DNA from: Leptothrix cholodnii SP-6
GTDB lineage: Bacteria; Pseudomonadota; Gammaproteobacteria; Burkholderiales; Burkholderiaceae_C
NCBI RefSeq assembly: GCF_000019785.1
Contig: NC_010524.1
Location: 3,956,001 to 4,020,000 of the forward strand
Reading direction: 5' to 3'
Length of the DNA stretch: 64,000 nt
Each line of letters opens with the position of its first letter. The first letter of the stretch is position 1. A model generated the notes under the pieces. The model saw only the letters and a program-made list of their open reading frames with translations, did no database searches and was not told where the DNA came from. Below, piece by piece: positions 54,876-64,000 of the stretch. The translations under genes and the position numbers were made by a program.

Positions 54876-56087
54876 ATGACCTTCAAGACCCTCACGCTGG
54901 CCGCCGCGCTGGCCGCCGCCTTTGCCCCGGCCCAGGCGCAGATCTCCGACAACCTCGTGCGCATCGGCGTGCTGACCGATCTGTCGGGCGTCTATTCCGA
55001 TGTGGCCGGCAAGGGCACCGTGATCGCCACGCAGATGGCGATCGACGACTTCGTCGCCAAGGAGAAACCGGCCTTCAAGATCGAGTCGATCTCGGCCGAC
55101 CACCAGAACAAGGGCGACGTGGCCGCCAACAAGGCCCGCGAATGGTTCGAGCGCGAGAAGATCGACGTGGTCTCCGAGCTGGTGACCACCTCGGTGGCGC
55201 TGGCGGTGCAGAAGATCGCCAAGGAGAAGAACAAGGTGGTACTGGTTTCGGGCGCAGCCTCGACCCGTGTCACCAACGAAGACTGCAACGACGTCACGGT
55301 GCACTGGACCTACGACACCTACGCGGTCGCCAACGGCACCGCCAAGGCCGTCACCAAGGCCGGCGGCAAGAAGTGGTTCTTCCTGACCGCCGACTACGCA
55401 TTCGGCCACTCGCTGGAGAAGGACGCCATCGATGTCGTCAAGGCCAACGGCGGCGAGGTGATGGGCACGGTGCGTCACCCGTTCCCGGGTTCGGACTTCT
55501 CTTCCTTCCTGCTCAAGGCGCAGTCGTCGGGCGCGCAGATCATCGGCCTGGCCAATGCAGGCGGCGACACCATCAACTCGATCAAGCAGGCCGCCGAATT
55601 CGGCGTCACGCCCAAGCAGCAGCTCGCCGGCCTGTTGATGTTCATCAGCGACGTGCATTCGCTGGGCCTGAAGACCACGCAGTCGATGTACCTCACCGAA
55701 GGTTTCTACTGGAACCTCAACGACGACACCCGGGCCTGGTCCAAGCGCTTCTTCGAGCAGGCCAAGCGCATGCCGACGATGGTGCAGGCCGGCCAGTATT
55801 CATCGGTGATGCACTACCTGAAGGCGGTCAAGGCGGCCGGTACCGACGACACCGCAAAGGTGATGGCGCAGATGAAGAAGACCCCCGTCAACGACTTCTT
55901 CGCCAAGGGCGGCACGATCCGCGAAGACGGCCGCATGGTGCACGACATGTACCTGCTGCAGGTCAAGAAGCCGGCCGAGTCGACCACGCCCTGGGACTAC
56001 TACAAGGTGGTGGCCACGATCCCCGCGGCCGAGGCCTTCCAGCCGCTCGCGGCTTCGAAGTGCGCGCTGGTCAAGAAGCCTTCCTGA
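54876..56087 (+). CDS. livK: Liv-type ABC transporter substrate-binding protein
   Basis: The product has 403 residues with a signal peptide (LTLAAALAAAFAPAQAQISD, cut near AQA). The periplasmic binding-protein type I fold shows VRIGVLTDLSGVYSDVAGKG, GGKKWFFLTADYAFGHSLEK and GTVRHPFPGSDFSSFLLKAQ. This subgroup (with FSSFLLKAQ and DKRDW-like NDDTRAWSKRFFEQ) is commonly linked to aromatic or acyl acid uptake rather than leucine. It lies between the ATPase and permease genes. Confidence 0.9.
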   Translation: MTFKTLTLAAALAAAFAPAQAQISDNLVRIGVLTDLSGVYSDVAGKGTVIATQMAIDDFVAKEKPAFKIESISADHQNKGDVAANKAREWFEREKIDVVSELVTTSVALAVQKIAKEKNKVVLVSGAASTRVTNEDCNDVTVHWTYDTYAVANGTAKAVTKAGGKKWFFLTADYAFGHSLEKDAIDVVKANGGEVMGTVRHPFPGSDFSSFLLKAQSSGAQIIGLANAGGDTINSIKQAAEFGVTPKQQLAGLLMFISDVHSLGLKTTQSMYLTEGFYWNLNDDTRAWSKRFFEQAKRMPTMVQAGQYSSVMHYLKAVKAAGTDDTAKVMAQMKKTPVNDFFAKGGTIREDGRMVHDMYLLQVKKPAESTTPWDYYKVVATIPAAEAFQPLAASKCALVKKPS

Positions 56088-56102
56088 CGCGAAAGCACGG
56101 CG

Positions 56103-56987
56103 ATGGAACTCTTCGGCATCCCCAGCAAGGCGCTGTTCGGCCAGCTGCTGCTCGGGCTCATCAACGGCTCGTTCTACGCCGTGCTGAGCCTGGGTCTGGC
56201 TGTGATCTTCGGCCTGCTCAACATCATCAACTTCTCCCACGGCGCGCTCTACATGGTGGGCGCCTTCGTGGCCCTGCTGGGCCTGAACCACCTGGGCATG
56301 AGCTACTGGACGGCGCTGCTGGTGGCGCCGGCGCTGGTGGGCGCGCTGGGCATGCTGATCGAGCGCACGATGCTCAAGCACCTGTACAAGCTCGATCACC
56401 TCTACGGCCTGCTGCTGACCTTCGGGCTGGCGCTGATCGGCGAGGGGCTGTTCCGCTACTACTTCGGTGTGTCGGGCGAGTCGTACCCGGTGCCCGAGCA
56501 GTTGCAGGGCGGTGTCGACCTGGGTTTCATCTTCCTGCCGCTCTACCGCGGCTGGGTGGTGCTGGCCTCGCTGGCGGTCTGCACGGCCACCTGGTACCTG
56601 ATCGAGCGCACGTCGCTGGGCGCCACGCTGCGCGCCGCCACCCAGCGGCCTGATCTGGTGCAGGCGCTGGGCATCAACGTGCCGCTGATGGTCACGTTGA
56701 CCTACGGCGCCGGCGTGGCGCTGGCGGCCTTTGCCGGCGTGCTGGCGGCGCCCGTGATCCAGGTCAATCCGGTGATGGGCTCGAACCTGATCATCGTGGT
56801 GTTCGCGGTGGTGGTGATCGGCGGCATGGGCTCGATCGCCGGCTCGATCATCACCGGCCTGGGGCTGGGCGTGATCGAGGGCCTGACCAAAGTGATCTAC
56901 CCGGAGGCCTCGGCGGTCGTGATCTTCGTGATCATGATCGTGGTGCTGCTGTTCCGTCCCGCCGGCCTGTTCGGCAAGCAGGCGTGA
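56103..56987 (+). CDS. livH: Liv-type ABC transporter permease (LivH)
   Basis: The 294-residue membrane protein has about eight helices. LINGSFYAVLSLGLAVIFGL, LNIINFSHGALYMVGAFVAL and RAATQRPDLVQALGINVPLM are the LivH signature (NFAHG/NFSHG and the EAA-like loop). VNPVMGSNLIIVVFAVVVIG then GMGSIAGSIITGLGLG follows in the C-terminal half. It begins 15 bp after the binding-protein stop and 13 bp before livM. Confidence 0.94.
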   Translation: MELFGIPSKALFGQLLLGLINGSFYAVLSLGLAVIFGLLNIINFSHGALYMVGAFVALLGLNHLGMSYWTALLVAPALVGALGMLIERTMLKHLYKLDHLYGLLLTFGLALIGEGLFRYYFGVSGESYPVPEQLQGGVDLGFIFLPLYRGWVVLASLAVCTATWYLIERTSLGATLRAATQRPDLVQALGINVPLMVTLTYGAGVALAAFAGVLAAPVIQVNPVMGSNLIIVVFAVVVIGGMGSIAGSIITGLGLGVIEGLTKVIYPEASAVVIFVIMIVVLLFRPAGLFGKQA

Positions 56988-57000
56988 AGGAGCCCTGTCC

Positions 57001-57936
57001 ATGAAACTCATCCGACTGAACGCGGGCTGGCTGGCGCTGCTCGCGCTGGCCCTGGTGGCCCCCTTCGTGTTCTATCCCACCTTCCTGATGAAGGTGCTGT
57101 GTTTCGCGCTGTTCGCCTCGGCCTTCAATCTGCTGCTCGGCTTTGCCGGCCTGCTGTCGTTCGGCCATGCGGCCTTCTTCGGTGGTGCGGCCTATGTCTG
57201 CGCGGCGCTCAGCAAGAACTACGGCCTCACGCCCGAGCTCGCGGTGCTGGCCGGCGCAGCGGTGGCCGCCGTGCTGGGCCTGGGCGTGGGGGCGCTGTCG
57301 ATCCGCCGCTCGGGCATCTACATGACGATGATCACGCTGGCGCTGGCACAGCTGGTCTTCTTCCTGGCGGTGCAGCTGCCCTTCACCGGCGGCGAGGACG
57401 GCCTGCAGGGGGTGCCACGCGGCAAGCTGTTCGGCCTGATCGACCTGAACGACAACATCGCGATGTACTTCTTCGTGCTGGCGGTGTTCGTGGCGGGCTT
57501 CTGGCTGATCCGGCGCACCGTGAGTTCACCGTTCGGCCAGGTGCTCAAGGCGATCCGCGAGAACGAGCCGCGGGCGATCTCGCTCGGCTACGACGTGGCG
57601 CGCTACAAGCTGCTGGCCTTCGTGCTGTCGGCCGCGCTGGCCGGCGTGGCCGGCGGGCTCAAGTCGCTGGTCTTCCAGCTGGCCTCGCTGACCGACGTGC
57701 ACTGGCACATGTCCGGTGAAGTGGTGCTGATGACGCTGCTCGGCGGCCTGGGCACGATCGCCGGCCCGGCGGTGGGCGCGCTCACCATCGTCACGCTCGA
57801 GAACGAGCTGGCCGACAAGGTCGGCAGCTGGGTCACCGTGATCATGGGCGTGATCTTCGTCGTCTGCGTGCTGGCCTTCCGGCGTGGCCTGGTCGGCGAA
57901 ATCCTGGCCCTGCGCGGCCGCCGTTCCGGTTCCTGA
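57001..57936 (+). CDS. livM: Liv-type ABC transporter permease (LivM)
   Basis: The product has 311 residues and about eight to nine helices. LMKVLCFALFASAFNLLLGF, AGLLSFGHAAFFGGAAYVCA and IRENEPRAISLGYDVARYKL are typical of LivM. It pairs with LivH to form the channel. The acyl-CoA dehydrogenase gene starts 34 bp downstream with a strong AAGAGGAG site, so the operon probably continues. Confidence 0.94.
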   Translation: MKLIRLNAGWLALLALALVAPFVFYPTFLMKVLCFALFASAFNLLLGFAGLLSFGHAAFFGGAAYVCAALSKNYGLTPELAVLAGAAVAAVLGLGVGALSIRRSGIYMTMITLALAQLVFFLAVQLPFTGGEDGLQGVPRGKLFGLIDLNDNIAMYFFVLAVFVAGFWLIRRTVSSPFGQVLKAIRENEPRAISLGYDVARYKLLAFVLSAALAGVAGGLKSLVFQLASLTDVHWHMSGEVVLMTLLGGLGTIAGPAVGALTIVTLENELADKVGSWVTVIMGVIFVVCVLAFRRGLVGEILALRGRRSGS

Positions 57937-57970
57937 ATCCTGATTGCAGATTCCAAGAGGAGTTGTTCCG

Positions 57971-59752
<1,782 letters not shown>

Positions 59753-59768
59753 GCCACAGGAGCCCACC

Positions 59769-60245
59769 ATGAACCCGATGAACGGCCACGACATCGAGGA
59801 CCTGCGCCCCGGCATGCAGGCCACCTTTTCCAAGACCATCACCGAAGCCGACATCGTGCTGTTCGCCGGTGTCTCGGGCGACAACAACGCCGTTCACACG
59901 AACGAGGAGTTCGCGCAGACCACGGCCTTCGGCGGGCGCATCGCGCACGGCTTCCTGACCGCCAGCGTGATCTCGGCCGCGGTGGCGAACCGGCTGCCCG
60001 GCCCGGGTACGGTCTACCTCGGCCAGCAGATGAAGTTCTGCGCCCCGGTGCGCCCAGGTGACACGGTGCATGCGACGGTCACCGTGCTGTCGGTCGACGA
60101 GGCGCGCGCACGCGCGGTGCTGTCGACCGTCTGCCGCGTCAGGGAGACGGTGGTGATCGAAGGTGAAGCGACGGTGATGACGACCTCTCAACGGCGCCGC
60201 CAGGCCGCGGCGCCAGCCCCAACCGCGGCCCGTGTGGCCGCCTGA
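59769..60245 (+). CDS. MaoC-family (R)-specific enoyl-CoA hydratase
   Basis: The 158-residue hot-dog-fold hydratase has the catalytic Asp/His motif in [18 protein letters not shown] (D-x4-H), then [20 protein letters not shown]. It would hydrate the enoyl-CoA produced by the adjacent dehydrogenase, or feed (R)-3-hydroxyacyl units to polyhydroxyalkanoate synthesis. A basic/Ala-rich tail ([20 protein letters not shown]) is extra. It starts 16 bp after the dehydrogenase stop and 16 bp before etfB. Confidence 0.92.
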   Translation: MNPMNGHDIEDLRPGMQATFSKTITEADIVLFAGVSGDNNAVHTNEEFAQTTAFGGRIAHGFLTASVISAAVANRLPGPGTVYLGQQMKFCAPVRPGDTVHATVTVLSVDEARARAVLSTVCRVRETVVIEGEATVMTTSQRRRQAAAPAPTAARVAA

Positions 60246-60261
60246 AGCGGAGAACGAAGCC

Positions 60262-61011
60262 ATGAAGGCATTGGTGAGTGTGAAACGGGTGGTCGACTAC
60301 AACGTCAAGGTTCGCGTCAAGAGTGACGGCACGGGCGTGGACATCGCCAACGTCAAGATGAGCATGAACCCGTTCGACGAGATCGCGATCGAGGAGGCGG
60401 TGCGCCTGCGTGAGAAGGGTGTGTTGACTGAAGTGATCGCCGTGTCCTGCGGTGTCACGCAGTGCCAGGAAACGCTGCGCACCGCGATGGCGATCGGCGC
60501 CGACCGCGCCATCCTGGTCGAGACTTCTGATGAGTTGCAGCCGTTGGCTGTGGCCAAGCTCTTGAAGGCCTTGGTCGACCGCGAACAGCCCGGCCTGATC
60601 ATCCTGGGCAAGCAGGCCATCGACGACGACAACAACCAGACCGGCCAGATGCTGGCGGCATTGGCTGACCTGCCGCAAGCCACGTTCGCCAGCAAGGTTG
60701 AAGTGATCGATGGCCGTGCCAACGTGACGCGTGAAATCGACGGTGGCCTGGAGACGATCTCGCTCAGCCTACCCGCGGTCATCACCACAGACCTGCGCCT
60801 GAACGAGCCGCGTTACGTCACGCTGCCCAACATCATGAAGGCCAAGAAGAAGCCGCTGGAGACGATCAAGCCGGCCGACCTGGGTGTCGACGTGAGCCCG
60901 CGCCTGAAGACGCTGAAAGTCAGCGAGCCGCCTAAGCGTGGCGCCGGCATCAAGGTGCCCGACGTCGCCACACTGGTGGCCAAACTCAAGAACGAAGCCA
61001 AGGTGATCTGA
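60262..61011 (+). CDS. etfB: Electron transfer flavoprotein beta subunit
   Basis: The product has 249 residues. [60 protein letters not shown] and [20 protein letters not shown] are hallmarks of EtfB. With EtfA it carries electrons from acyl-CoA dehydrogenases to ETF:ubiquinone oxidoreductase. The ATG at 60262 is the family start. It lies 2 bp before etfA. Confidence 0.96.
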   Translation: MKALVSVKRVVDYNVKVRVKSDGTGVDIANVKMSMNPFDEIAIEEAVRLREKGVLTEVIAVSCGVTQCQETLRTAMAIGADRAILVETSDELQPLAVAKLLKALVDREQPGLIILGKQAIDDDNNQTGQMLAALADLPQATFASKVEVIDGRANVTREIDGGLETISLSLPAVITTDLRLNEPRYVTLPNIMKAKKKPLETIKPADLGVDVSPRLKTLKVSEPPKRGAGIKVPDVATLVAKLKNEAKVI

Positions 61012-61013
61012 AC

Positions 61014-61940
61014 ATGACCGCTCTCGTCATTGCCGAACACGAACATGGCGCACTGAAGGGCGCCACGCTCAACACCGTTACCGCCGCAGCCCAACTGGGC
61101 GAGGTCCATGTGCTGGTGGCCGGTGCCGATTGCGCCGCTGCAGCACAAGCTGCAAGCCAGATCGCCGGCGTCACCAAGGTGCTGCACGCCGATGGCGCGA
61201 GCCTCGGAGAGCAGCTCGCCGAGAACATCACCGCGCAGGTGATCGCTGTCGCATCGAACTACAGCCACATCCTCTTTGCTGCCACCGCACATGGCAAGAA
61301 CGTCGCTCCGCGCGTGGCCGCCAAGCTCGACGTGGCGCAGATCAGCGAGATCACCAAGGTGATCAGCGCCGACACCTACGAGCGCCCGATCTACGCCGGC
61401 AACGCCGTCGCCACGGTGCAGAGCAGCGACAAGATCCAGGTCATCACCGTGCGCACCACCGGCTTCGACGCCGCGGCGCTCGGTGGATCGGCTCCGATCG
61501 AAACCATCGCCGCGGTGGCCGACAGCGGCAAGAGCGCCTTCGTCGGCAGCGAGATCGCCAAGAGCGACCGGCCCGAACTGACGGCGGCCAAGATCATCGT
61601 CAGCGGCGGCCGTGCGATGGGCAGCAGCGACAAGTTCAACGACGTGCTGACGCCGCTCGCGGACAAGCTCGGCGCCGCGCTCGGTGCCAGCCGCGCGGCG
61701 GTCGACGCGGGCTACGCACCCAACGACTGGCAGGTCGGCCAGACCGGCAAGATCGTGGCACCCAGCCTGTACATCGCCTGCGGCATCAGCGGCGCGATCC
61801 AGCACCTGGCGGGCATGAAGGACAGCAAGGTGATCGTGGCGATCAACAAGGACGCCGAGGCACCGATCTTCAGCGTGGCCGACTACGGGCTGGAGGCCGA
61901 CCTGTTCGTGGCCGTGCCGGAGCTGGTGAAGGCGCTCTGA
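61014..61940 (+). CDS. etfA: Electron transfer flavoprotein alpha subunit
   Basis: The product has 308 residues. The N-terminal [20 protein letters not shown] and the C-terminal FAD domain ([60 protein letters not shown]) are complete. The last gene of the acyl-CoA/Liv/ETF run, it is followed by about 300 bp without a gene. Confidence 0.97.
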   Translation: MTALVIAEHEHGALKGATLNTVTAAAQLGEVHVLVAGADCAAAAQAASQIAGVTKVLHADGASLGEQLAENITAQVIAVASNYSHILFAATAHGKNVAPRVAAKLDVAQISEITKVISADTYERPIYAGNAVATVQSSDKIQVITVRTTGFDAAALGGSAPIETIAAVADSGKSAFVGSEIAKSDRPELTAAKIIVSGGRAMGSSDKFNDVLTPLADKLGAALGASRAAVDAGYAPNDWQVGQTGKIVAPSLYIACGISGAIQHLAGMKDSKVIVAINKDAEAPIFSVADYGLEADLFVAVPELVKAL

Positions 61941-62248
61941 GCCCCCGGCGCCACCCATGACGAGAGGGGATTCATGCTCCGATCGAAGCGACCAGCAAGG
62001 TGCTGAAAACCGCTTGCGCCAGCGGTTTATCGGTCATCGGCTGCCGACGGCATGACGGGTGACATCAGGAACGGCCACACCGGGAACGCGGCGACAGGGC
62101 GATCTTGGCGGCAGGTCGGTGCGTACAAACCTGTGCGAAATGATCTGCCGAGCCTCGGGACAGCTGCAAGCACGGGTGAGAATGGCTGGTACGCCCGGGA
62201 TCGGGCGCAAGCCCTGCCACCCGGCGTACCCCGACGCCACCGTCCGCG
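61941..62248. other. Gene-free region between etfA and ppx
   Basis: About 308 bp with no ORF I would support. It holds a hairpin near 62007-62028 and, presumably, the ppx promoter. Several short ATG readings in 61990-62240 have no recognisable features. Confidence 0.6.
62007..62028 (+). terminator. Hairpin after etfA
   Basis: AAACCGCT-TGCGCC-AGCGGTTT, 8 bp stem then TTTAT. It lies about 70 bp after the etfA stop and could terminate the operon, with only a short T run. Confidence 0.5.
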
Positions 62249-63793
62249 ATGATCGAGCCCCAACCCAGCGATCCCGTCCGCCCGGCCACCGGTCATGCCA
62301 GCAGCAGCGCCTGGCGCGGCGTGCTCGCGTCGATCGACATGGGCTCGAACAGCTTCCGGCTCGAGATCGGCCGCAGCAGCGCCAGCCGCTACCGGCGCAT
62401 CGACTACCTGAAGGAAACCGTGCGCCTGGGCGCCGGGCTCGGCCCGGACGGTCGACTGAGCGACGAGGCCGCGCAGCGCGGCCTCGCCTGCCTGGCGCGC
62501 TTTCGCCAGCGCCTGGACGGCATCGCGCCGACGCAGCTGCGCGCGGTCGCCACCCAGACCCTGCGCGAGGCCACCAACCGCGACGAGTTCCTGCGCCTGG
62601 CTGGCGCCACGCTGGGCCATCCGATCGAGGTGATCTCGGGGCGCGAGGAGGCCCGCCTGATCTACAAGGGCGTGGCACGCCTGCAGCCCTGCGAGGCCCC
62701 ACGGCTGGTGATCGACATCGGCGGGCGCTCGACCGAGATGATCATCGGCCACGGCGCCCACGTGATCCGGGCCGAGTCGTTCCGGGTCGGCAGCGTCAGC
62801 CTGTCGATGCAGTTCTTCCCGGACGGACGCTTCACGACGGCCGCCTTCCAGGCCGCGCAGGTGGCCGCCGGCGCCGAGCTCGAGGAGGCGCTGGTGCCGT
62901 TCGCGCGCCAGCACTGGCGCGACGCGCTGGGCTCGTCGGGCACCGCCGGCGCGGTGTCGGACCTGCTGCGCGCCAACGGCGTGACCGACGGCCGCATCAC
63001 GCCCGAGGCCTTGCGCTGGTGCATGCGCGCCTGCCTCGAAGCCGGCTCGGCCGACCGGCTGCAGCTGCCCGGCCTGAAGCCCGACCGGCGCGCGGTGCTG
63101 GGCGGCGGGCTCGCCATCCTCTACACGCTGGCGACCCATTTCGAGATCGACGGCCTGCTGCCCGCGCGCGGTGCGCTGCGCCAGGGCGTGATCTTCGACC
63201 TCGAGGAGCGCCGCGCCGCCGAGCGCCATGCCGTGCACCACGACATGCGCGACGACAGCGTGGCCGAGCTGCAGCAGCGTTTCGGCGTCGACCGCGGCCA
63301 GGCGCGGCGGGTCGAGGCGCTGGCGCAGAACCTGTACCGGCAGATCGCGCCGCAATCGAGCCTCGAGCTGCACCGAGAGCTCGGCTGGGCCGCGGCGCTG
63401 CACGAGATCGGCATGATGGTGTCGCACCACGACCACCACCGCCACAGCGCCTACCTGCTCGGCCACGTCGACGCGGCCGGTTTCTCGCAGAGCCAGCAGC
63501 GCGGCCTGGCCGAGCTGGTGCTGGGCCAGCGCGGCGGGCTGCGCAAGGTCGAGGCCGTGTGGTCGGACGCCGAGCGCATGCGCCAGCTGCTGGCACTGCG
63601 CCTGGCGGTGCTGCTGTGCCACGCCCGGCTGGAGCCGCCGCAGGGCCTGCAGCTGGCCATCAGCGGCCGCGAGATCCGCCTCGGCTGGCCACCCGCCTGG
63701 GCCGCGCGCCAGCTGCGCAGCGTCTACCTGCTGCGCGAGGAGGCCGAGGACTGGCGGCGCATCGCCGGCTGGCGGGTCGAGCTGCCAGCCTGA
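62249..63793 (+). CDS. ppx: Exopolyphosphatase (Ppx/GppA family)
   Basis: The product has 514 residues: an ASKHA-fold enzyme that removes terminal phosphates from polyphosphate. SIDMGSNSFRLEIGR (about 29-43, phosphate-binding loop) and VIDIGGRSTEMIIGH (second loop) are present, as are VATQTLREATNRDEFLR and ISGREEARLIYKG. The C-terminal HD-like region contains WAAALHEIGMMVSHHDHHRH, which may help bind nucleotide or metal. It lies 48 bp or more upstream of ppk1 on the same strand. Confidence 0.95.
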   Translation: MIEPQPSDPVRPATGHASSSAWRGVLASIDMGSNSFRLEIGRSSASRYRRIDYLKETVRLGAGLGPDGRLSDEAAQRGLACLARFRQRLDGIAPTQLRAVATQTLREATNRDEFLRLAGATLGHPIEVISGREEARLIYKGVARLQPCEAPRLVIDIGGRSTEMIIGHGAHVIRAESFRVGSVSLSMQFFPDGRFTTAAFQAAQVAAGAELEEALVPFARQHWRDALGSSGTAGAVSDLLRANGVTDGRITPEALRWCMRACLEAGSADRLQLPGLKPDRRAVLGGGLAILYTLATHFEIDGLLPARGALRQGVIFDLEERRAAERHAVHHDMRDDSVAELQQRFGVDRGQARRVEALAQNLYRQIAPQSSLELHRELGWAAALHEIGMMVSHHDHHRHSAYLLGHVDAAGFSQSQQRGLAELVLGQRGGLRKVEAVWSDAERMRQLLALRLAVLLCHARLEPPQGLQLAISGREIRLGWPPAWAARQLRSVYLLREEAEDWRRIAGWRVELPA

Positions 63794-63809
63794 ACGCCGA
63801 CGCGCACAA

Positions 63810-63827
63810 CTGTCACAAGGCCGTCAC
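63810..63827 (+). promoter_or_regulatory. PhoB-like box upstream of ppk1
   Basis: CTGTCAC-AAGG-CCGTCAC fits the 7-4-7 Pho box consensus CTGTCAT-A(A/T)A(A/T)-CTGTCAT with few mismatches. It lies 14 bp before the first ppk1 ATG. A matching -10 (TAGCAT, 63838-63843) falls at the expected 10 bp spacing. Confidence 0.65.
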
Positions 63828-63841
63828 GCAGCCTGCCTAGC

Positions 63842-64000
63842 ATGCATGGCATGCCCGAATCAGATTCCCAGCAGCGCCTGACCCTGCTCAACCGCGAACG
63901 CGCGATCCTTGCCTTCAACCGCCGCGTGCTGGCCCAGGCACGCCGCAATGACGTGCCGCTGCTCGAGCGGCTGCGCTACGTCTGCATCGTCTCGTCGAAC
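63842..64000 (+). CDS. ppk1: Polyphosphate kinase 1, N-terminal part (cut by window edge)
   Basis: The first ~53 residues are in the window: MHGMPESDSQQRLTLLNRER then AILAFNRRVLAQARRNDVPL and LERLRYVCIVSSN. 'NRE...AFN.RVL.QA.....PLLERL......SSN' is the well-known start of Ppk1, which makes polyphosphate from ATP. ATGs at 63842 and 63851 are in frame. It follows ppx by 48 bp with a PhoB-like box, so the two polyphosphate genes may share phosphate control. Confidence 0.92.
   Translation, partial: MHGMPESDSQQRLTLLNRERAILAFNRRVLAQARRNDVPLLERLRYVCIVSSN

Noticed and set aside
61990..62240. Short ORFs in the etfA-ppx gap
   Set aside because: No ribosome site, family motif or compositional support.

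Overview
This 64 kb window is a high-GC bacterial chromosome segment. It most resembles the Burkholderiales (Betaproteobacteria), probably the Leptothrix/Sphaerotilus/Rubrivivax side. Supporting signs are an rpoH gene under a perfect CIRCE element, an HU protein with a Lys/Ala-rich tail, a glnA-(small periplasmic gene)-ntrB-ntrC locus with NtrC and sigma-54 sites, a paaABCDE-paaZ operon with a PaaR-type operator, and several Liv-type acyl or amino acid uptake genes. I see no phage, IS element, CRISPR array, rRNA or tRNA. The window cuts a PhzF-family gene at the left edge and ppk1 at the right edge.

Layout. 1-3.1 kb: PhzF-like enzyme (partial), PLP aminotransferase, EamA and LysE exporters. 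3.2-4.2 kb: rpoH with CIRCE. 4.4-13.8 kb: a signalling block. It begins with a giant multi-PAS phosphorelay kinase overlapping a REC-GGDEF diguanylate cyclase. Convergent to these is a three-gene operon of a photoactive yellow protein (PYP) homologue, a PAS-PAS-GGDEF protein and a PAS-GGDEF-EAL protein. 13.9-15.3 kb: CDF cation exporter and a SUI1/YciH protein. 15.4-19.3 kb: a TlpA-like thiol protein, a rhodanese and an orphan Rieske protein, divergent from a sigma-54 activator with a cysteine-rich PAS domain. 19.4-20.3 kb: SirB-like and LEA2-type lipoprotein genes. 20.3-26.8 kb: a zinc-starvation operon (zur, a 31-residue membrane ORF, znuC, znuB, znuA, zrgA-like, ABC ATPase and permease, DUF3299). 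26.8-29.3 kb: glycine-zipper protein, HU, unknown membrane protein. 29.3-35.3 kb: phenylacetate operon. 35.5-40.2 kb: BMP-type (nucleoside-like) ABC importer. 40.2-41.9 kb: EI24 membrane protein and a CinA/MoCF protein. 42-46.8 kb: nitrogen control. 46.9-51.5 kb: Crp/Fnr regulator, dienelactone hydrolase, and a hybrid kinase with an OmpR regulator. 51.7-61.9 kb: acyl-CoA ligase, five Liv transporter genes, acyl-CoA dehydrogenase, MaoC hydratase and ETF. 62.2-64 kb: ppx and the start of ppk1 with a PhoB-like box.

The most interesting system is the pyp operon at 10.2-13.8 kb. The small protein keeps the PYP chromophore cysteine and the Tyr/Glu pair that hydrogen-bonds p-coumarate. It is followed after 9 bp by an intact diguanylate cyclase and then by an EAL phosphodiesterase whose own GGDEF domain has lost a metal ligand. 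The two enzymes share a closely similar N-terminal sensory domain. I infer a blue-light input to c-di-GMP turnover. Other notable points are the tiny coupled ORF in the zinc operon, the Rieske/rhodanese/thioredoxin cluster beside a Cys-rich sigma-54 activator, and an 80 bp dispersed repeat, one copy of which encodes the N-terminus of an ABC ATPase. All start sites and functions were read by eye and no database search was run.
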